From Craterostigma plantagineum (taxonomy: Eukaryota > Streptophyta > Magnoliopsida > Lamiales > Linderniaceae), in NCBI GenBank assembly GCA_027422505.1, contig JAPQWV010000001.1, forward strand, positions 9,672,001 to 9,736,000: a DNA stretch of 64,000 nucleotides, given 5' to 3'. Position 1 is the first letter of the stretch. Every line of letters starts with the position of its first letter. Position numbers and translations under genes: made by a program. Below are positions 57,568 through 64,000 of the stretch, piece by piece. Under the pieces are notes generated by a model. The model did no database searches. It saw only the letters and a program-made list of their open reading frames with translations, and had not been told where the DNA came from.

Positions 57568-59880
57568 TGTGGCGACCCTACTTCCTAATTAGAATAATTG
57601 GCGGATTTCGGCAACGAAAGTCGCGGAGGACCCGATTTATAAAAAACTTTTTAATGAAAATAATGTACATATATAAACTAAGTCGGGTTTACAAAAGGCG
57701 TCTGTATAATACAACGGGCCGGAGCCCTAAAAATCTAAACCCGACTATCCTACGCCTCTCCACAGGTCGCGTCCCATGTACCGCTCCGCCCTCAAAAGCC
57801 CGTGGAGTCACCGCCGCCAGCCAGACTATATCTCAACCCTGACACCCATCGGTGTCGGGCTCAGTCCCACCTGAAAAATATAACCCTGAGCAAAATGCCC
57901 AGTAGGTGGCAGTAAAAACATGCAATATATGCGTGCGTGCACTCAACCCAATCCCATGTCCTCACACATAAAATATGCACGCTCAACCTATCACGTCTCA
58001 TCACATAACAGGGCCCTCGGCTAGACTCAGCACCCACGCGCGCAATGGCAAAGTACGCCATAATCATGCGGTAGCCCACGCCGGCCGTGCCGGGTCGCTC
58101 CTTCCGCACACAATCTCAACCCGACGACTTTTCCCCGAGTGGCCTACCACCAACCCGGGTAGACAGGAATCTCACATCTGTCAGCCGTCCCTGAGCCAAA
58201 TAATATCCGGTGGTGTGCACCTCGGGTGGCTCAATCCCGAGTAGATGGGTGTCGCAAACCCCCTCTCCCACCAGGTGCTACACGAGTCTAACCTCGACGA
58301 CCAATAAAGGTCACTCTACCCCACTCAATCCGACACCATAAGGTGTCACCGTACAAATACGGTACCATCATCTCTCCCGTGCATGTCGTGAAATGCACAT
58401 ATAATAAATCACATAAAATACGTACACCGAAATCACGTAATCGTATAGTATTTAAACTAGGCCGATGGTTTAAAAATCCAAAAATAATATTTATAATTTA
58501 AAATATGGGTTGACCCGAAAATATATGTTATAATACGAAAATATTTTATTTAAAAGTGATTGGGCTTAAAACCATTTTATTTAAAATATTTGGGCCTGAA
58601 ATGGGGCAAAAGCCCAAAATAAATGTCGCTGGTCAACTCACACCAAAATCGTCAAAGCCCAATTAAAATCGCCCGAAACCCACTTGGTCAACCCCGCGAA
58701 AATACAGGTCAACGCCCGATTTCATGAGACTTTCGGCGATTTCGCAAATCGTCCGATTTAACGCTCGAAGCCCGATTTAAATCTCGCGAATCGCCCGATT
58801 TCTTTCACAGGAATCATCCCGCGATTTGAAATCGGCCCGCGAAACCCAAAATCGGCCCGACGCTCTCTCACAACTCGCGAAATGCTTCAGCCCGCGAAAC
58901 ACGAGCTCTGGCCCGCGAAACCCAAAATCGGCCAATCCTATCTCTTGAAAATCATTTTTCGCCCGATTTACACTCAAACACAGGCCCGCGATTTCAAAAT
59001 CGCCCGAAAATTTCAAATCGCCCGATTTTACTATTCTATCGAAATCATCTTCATTCAAACCTAAATTTTTCCAGAATTTCTAACATATTCATCACAACGA
59101 ACCATATAAGAACATAAATAAAATACAGAACTCATATATTGAGTTCTAAATTCACGACATAACACATTCCAAAATTTTACAAAATCATGAAACTTGAAGA
59201 TTCAAATTCGAATGGCCTTCCATTCGATTTTTAACACTTTTCGGGAAAATATTACGGGTTGTAGGGGTTAGAACCACCTACCTAGCCTCCAAGCCTAATT
59301 TTGATTAATTCCCTAGGCTGAAAATTCGATCAAGCTTGCTAGAATCTGCTCCTCCTTCGTATTTTCTTCCTTCGGTCGTTACCTAATATACCCTATAGTC
59401 TGGACTGAATTTCTTGGGTCTGAAATCAGGTAGAGCTTGTGGAAATTTTCGTTCTTAGCCTTGCTCGATTCGCTCAGCACCTATTCACGTTCCTTCCTCT
59501 TTTGTTTCAATGGTTCTTACCTTATCTACTTATTGTTTTTCTTATTCTTACCTTTGATTGGTGGTTAGAGGAGGTAAAATGTATTTCCCCAAGCACCTAC
59601 GTACGTTTCCTTCATAGTTAGGGAATCCTACATAATATTTTCTTTTGGGCCTTTTTAAGCATTTCGGCCCTTCTCACCAATTGGGCCATGCTAAGCATTT
59701 ATTTTGGGCCAATATTTAAATATACTTTGGGTTTCTAATAATTTTCGGTCCATCTCTTTTAATTCTCGGCCTGATTATTATTTTCGGGCTTAATTCCGAA
59801 TAATCCGTTTTGTCCTAAAATTAACTTTATTAATTTCGAACGTTACAAAATAATCCCGTATTAATTTTACGGGTATTACA
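57568..59880 (-). repeat. 3' LTR of D2
   Basis: 2313 bp, TGTAATACCC to GGTCGCCACA on the minus strand, under 1% different from 47456-49773 by hand. The polypurine tract AAGGGTGAGAGGA is at 59881-59893. Confidence 0.96.
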
Positions 59881-59915
59881 TCCTCTCACCCTTAAAGAAA
59901 TTTCGTCCCCGAAAT

Positions 59916-61381
59916 TTAAGTCGTCTGGAACAACTCGGGGTATTTCTCGCGCATTTCGTCTTCTCGTTCCCAAGTGGCTTCTTCCACTGTCTGGTTTCGC
60001 CATAACACCTTTACTAGGGGGATGTTCTTATTCCTAAGTCGCTTCACCTCGTACAATAAAATCTCTACCGGCCTTTCTTCGTAACTCAAGTCCGGTTTCA
60101 ATTGCTGATGAAGCGTTTCACTTCGTAGCACATGACTCGGGTCCGGAACGTACTTCCGTAACGTAGATACGTGGAAGACGTCATGAACTTGTGCTAGCGA
60201 TGTCGGCAGTTCTAGCTGGTACGCTACTTCACTGACTCTTTTCAAAATATTGAAAGGTCCTATATATCTCGGACTCAGCTTCCCTTTCCGTCCGAATCTC
60301 TTAACTCCTTTCATCGGTGATATTTTCAAAAAAACTTGATCGCCTTCTTCAAATTCCAACGGCCTTCGTCTCTTATCCGCGTAACTCTTCTGACGACTTT
60401 GGGCCGACTGCATTCTTTCCCGAATTTTACTGACAACTTCAGTCATTTCACGAATCATTTCGGGACCTAACAGCTCCTTTTCGCCTATTTCATCCCAATG
60501 GACTGGGGATCGACATTTACGCCCATACAAGGCTTCATAAGGCGCCATCCCAATTGTAGCTTGAAAGCTGTTGTTATGTGAAAATTCGATCAACGGGAGA
60601 TATTTACTCCAACTTCCTCGAAAATCCAGAACACAAGCCCTCAACATGTCTTCGAGCATCTGGATCGTTCTTTCCGATTGTCCGTCCGTCTGGGGATGAT
60701 AAGCTGAGCTAAAGGACAATTTAGTTCCTAAAGCTTTCTGTAAACTTACCCAGAATTGGGACAGAAATCTCGAGTCTCGATCTGAGACGATCGACATCGG
60801 AATTCCATGGAGTCTCACTATTTCTTGGATGTACAACTCTGCGTACTTTTCCATGGAATAGGTCTGATTAATCGGTAGAAAATGGGCAGATTTCGTCAAT
60901 CTATCAACGATTACCCAAATTGCATCATGTCCTTTCACCGTCTTGGGTAATCCGACGACAAAATCCATTGTTATGTGGTCCCACTTCCATTCGGGAACCG
61001 TCAACGGTTGCAACATTCCTTCTGGCGTTTGATGCTCTGCTTTGATCTGTTGGCAGGTCAAGCATCAACTTACAAATGTAGCAACGTCTCTTTTCATTCC
61101 AGGCCGCCAATAGTTCATCCGTAGATCCCGATACATCTTCGTGGCACCAGGATGCACCGAGTAGATTGTCGTATGTCCTCTGTCATCAATGTTCGGTGGA
61201 TATCTTCGTCTTTTGGCACATACAAGCGACCTCTGAATCGTAAACTTCCGTCTCCTCGGAATTCGAATTCCGACGGAACATCTTCATCTCGTTCATCCCG
61301 AACCTTCAGGTATAATTCGTCTTCCTTTTGTGCTTCGAGGATCCGATCTAACAGCGTCGACTTGATAGTCAACGCTGCCAA
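59916..61381 (-). pseudogene. Integrase of D2 with chromodomain-like C-terminus
   Basis: The N-terminal part (61381-61115) reads GSLRFRGRLYVPKDEDI. A frame change and a stop just before the [11 protein letters not shown] zinc ligands (61066, a Cys-rich finger) follow. The core is then open from 61061: [49 protein letters not shown] (D, D, E), then [11 protein letters not shown] and [14 protein letters not shown], which are missing in gypsy A. The C-terminus has [11 protein letters not shown] and [17 protein letters not shown], the chromodomain-like module, ending at a natural stop 59916, before the polypurine tract. Confidence 0.93.
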
Positions 61382-61426
61382 TCTCGTCTCAATCTCCCCG
61401 AAGTGAATTACTTCAACTCCGAGTTG

Positions 61427-61836
61427 TCACAATTCAGTATTCATGGCTTTTCGGCTCAACGCGTTCGCGACCACGTTAGCTTTCCCTGGGTGATAGTTAA
61501 TCACGCAGTCGTAATCCTTCACTAGTTCAAGCCATCGTCGTTGCCTCATATTCAACTCCTTCTGTGTGAAGAAGTACTTCAGGCTCTTATGATCCGTAAA
61601 GATCTCACACCTTTCTCCGTACAAATAGTGTCGCCAGATCTTAAGGGCAAACACTACTGCAGCGAGTTCAAGATCATGGGTTGGATAGTTCTTCTCATAC
61701 GGCTTCAACTGTCGGGAGGCATATGCAATTACCTTCCCATTCTGCATTAATACGCACCCCAAGCCATTCTTCGAGGCGTCACTCTATACTGAAAATCCTT
61801 CAGTACCCGAAGGTATTGCTAAGACTGGAGCAGTCG
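61427..61836 (-). pseudogene. RNase H of D2
   Basis: [45 protein letters not shown] and [11 protein letters not shown] (Asp to Asn in the final DALSR motif). A frameshift and a stop near 61780-61836 separate it from RT. Confidence 0.92.
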
Positions 61837-63336
61837 TCAGTCTTTTTTCAGTTCCTGAAAACTTTGCTCGCATTCTTCAGTCCACTTGTACGGAACATTC
61901 TTCTTCGTCAGGTTTGTGAGCGTCGAGGCTATACTGGAAAAATCTTTGATGAACTTCCGATAGTATCCAGCAAGCCCGAGAAAACTTCTAACCTCCGTGG
62001 GAGTCGTTGGTCGCGGCCATTTGTCTATTGCTTCAATCTTGCTGGGGTCCACTGAAATTCCATTTCCCGAAATAATGTGCCCTAGAAAAGCCACTTGTCC
62101 CAACCAGAATTCGCATTTCTTGAATTTAGCGAATAATTGTTTCTCTCGGAGAATTCCAAGGACCGTTCTCAAGTGTTCCTCATGTTCTTCTTTGGTCTTA
62201 GAATAAATGAGAATATCGTCAATAAAGACGTTGACGAAGCGGTCCAGAAACTCTTTAAACACTCGGTTCATCAGATCCATGAAAGCAGCAGGAGCATTCG
62301 TTAGCACGAAAGGCATGACCAAGAATTCAAAGTGGCCGTACCTCGTGCTAAACGCAGTTTTGGGAACATCCGTCTCACGGATTCTCAACTGATGATAACC
62401 GAAACGCAGGTCGATCTTTGAGAACACCATTGCCCCTTGTAATTGGTCGAATAAATCGTCTATCCTCGGCAACGGATACTTATTCTTGATCGTGATTTTA
62501 TTGAGCTCACGATAATCGATGCACATTCTCATTGACCCGTCTTTCTTCTTAACAAAAAGTACTGGGGCTCCCCAAGGCGAGAAACTGGGTTGAATAAAAC
62601 CCTTCTGTAACAAATCTTCCAATTGTTCTTTCAGCTCTCGTAACTCGTTCGGTGCTAACCGATACGGAGATTTAGAAATCGGGGCAGCTCCCGGTACAAG
62701 ATCAATAACAAATTCAATTTCCCGATCTGGTGGTAATCCCGGAAGATCTTCGGGAAATACATCGGAATATTCATTTACTACTGGAACTTCCTCAAGCTTC
62801 GGCTGGGAAGATTCCTCGGCTTTTACTGCAAATACTAGGAAAGATTCGCAACCCGTATTCACGAGTCGCTGAGCTTTCAAAGCAGAAATCCGAGGGATTG
62901 TCTTACCATTCTTCTTTCCCGAAAATTCAAATTCCTCTCCCTCGGGTGATCGGAACCTAACTACCCTTTTTGAGCAATTAATAATGGCCCCGTACTTCGA
63001 GAGCCAATCCATCCCGAATATGATGTCGTAATCATTCATCGGGATTACTATTAGGTCTACATCTAATTCCCTCCCATCAATCTTAACAGGACAATTTTCT
63101 ACCACTAAGTTGGTCTTAGTTGGATTTCTGTGTGGTAGGGATACTATAAAATTGCACGAGGAATGGGTGGGATATATTCCCGCCCGAGTCACGAAATTGG
63201 CCGACACAAACGAATGTGTGGCTCCGGAATCAATCAGAATTGAAGACGGTACGTGAAAAATATTCAACGTACCAGTCACCACGGCTGGGTTCGCCTCCGC
63301 CTCTTCGTTGGTCAACGTAAAAATGCGTGCAGGCAC
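61837..63336 (-). pseudogene. Protease and reverse transcriptase of D2
   Basis: A 499-residue open frame. Protease: [17 protein letters not shown], active site [79 protein letters not shown], and the intact catalytic motif [10 protein letters not shown], preceded by VNV (VIV elsewhere). It ends with [16 protein letters not shown] before the RNase H frame change. This is the best preserved RT of the gypsy elements here. Confidence 0.95.
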
Positions 63337-64000
63337 AGGGGTCGAATCAGATTATGCGGCTGATTCTGCAGTCGAGGTTGACCTTCCGTGCAATTCCGTA
63401 CAGTGTGCCCAGTCTTTCCGCACCGGAAGCACTGTAAATTCTGTGCAGGTCGAGGTCCGTAGCAGATGCCGAAGTGGTTTCGCCCGAACTGCTGACACTG
63501 TGGCGCTGGTGTCGCTGGTCGATAGGAGACGTTAGTTGTTCCCTGACTAAAGTTTGGACGCCACATCTGCTGACCCGGTCGATTTCCTTTATTCTTCGGG
63601 CCCTTGCCAAAGAATTGCCGTTTCTGACTGCTTCCTCCCTGCTGGCTCTCTCTCTTCCGGTTCGCTTCCTGGGCCTATCTCACTACTCCTTCCGCCTGTT
63701 CAGATATCAATGCTCGCTCTGTCGCTTAGCGGAATTCCAGCTGACGTACACCCGGTATACTCAAGTCCCGATAGAACTCGGGTTTTAGCCCTCTGAGAAT
63801 CACCTTCAGCGTGTTGGTCGCAACGAGATGCGGGGCAAAACGCGACAATTCCTCAAATCGGCCGATATATTCCGCCACTGGCATACGGCCTTGCTTCAGA
63901 TTCATAAATTCGTACATCCGCTGCTCCTGGTCGTGAGCATTGAAGTACTTGTCGTAGAAAAGTTCTCTGAAGCGCTCCCACGACATAGTAGCGGGATCCT
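63312..64000 (-). pseudogene. Gag of D2 (partial, cut by window)
   Basis: The capsid end (WERFRELFYDKYF, GRMPVAEYIGRFEELSRFA) is read to 63726, where the same frame change as in D1 occurs. The nucleocapsid frame 63566-63312 carries CFRCGKTGHTVRNC. The N-terminus lies outside the window. Confidence 0.93.

Larger units (their letters stand above)
57568..64000 (-). mobile_element. Gypsy D2 (Tekay/Del-like), 5' part outside window
   Basis: 3' LTR (57568-59880), polypurine tract, integrase with chromodomain-like tail, RNase H, RT, protease and part of gag on the minus strand. The 5' LTR and primer site lie beyond 64000. It is inserted in the E 3' LTR with ATGGC at its left end. Confidence 0.95.

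Overview
The window is gene-free plant heterochromatin-type DNA: essentially all 64 kb is LTR retrotransposons nested in, truncated by and recombined with one another. The lineages present are plant-specific and fit an angiosperm nuclear genome: Tekay/Del-like chromoviruses with 2.3-3.3 kb LTRs, Sirevirus-like Ty1/copia elements with an extra ORF after pol, Athila-like elements with a tRNA-Asp primer site, Cassandra TRIMs with 5S-derived LTRs, and L1-type LINE tails. The species cannot be told from the sequence, and I found no host gene, tRNA gene or complete 5S gene.

Layout. 1-25673: Ty3/gypsy element A on the minus strand; its 3' LTR runs off the left edge and its 5' LTR ends at 25673. A 14.9-kb Sirevirus-like element (copia 1, 4081-19027, plus strand) sits inside A's integrase with a 5-bp target duplication. 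Copia 1 carries an internal tandem duplication of gag-protease-integrase (6696-12554) and a third ORF after pol. 25674-26745: Cassandra LTR, LINE tail and unassigned DNA. 26746-34132: gypsy element B on the plus strand, its 5' LTR broken by a LINE (27243-27774) and by an Athila-type solo LTR (28679-30080, perfect 5-bp duplication); it ends abruptly after RNase H. 34133-43458: two Sirevirus-like copies of family X, tail to tail around a fragment of a third copia family, Y. 43459-64000: an Athila-like gag-protease element E whose LTRs are invaded by gypsy family D. D1 (44199-49773) has Cassandra sequence lodged exactly at its primer binding site; D2 (57568-64000) runs off the right edge.

How the parts relate. 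Every coding region is broken by stops, frameshifts or truncation, so nothing here looks autonomous. Nesting gives relative ages: A before copia 1; B before the LINE and solo LTR F; Y before both X copies; X before E; E before D. A's two LTRs differ by about 29 substitutions in 3 kb (hand count), mostly transitions, so the structure is young. The most notable structures are the Cassandra/gypsy mosaic joined at primer binding sites (46450-49773), the chimeric duplication inside copia 1, D in both E LTRs at the same 5-bp target, the conserved extra ORF of the Sirevirus-like elements, and a dense CGCGAA/TTCGCGAA motif shared by four otherwise unrelated retrotransposon families.
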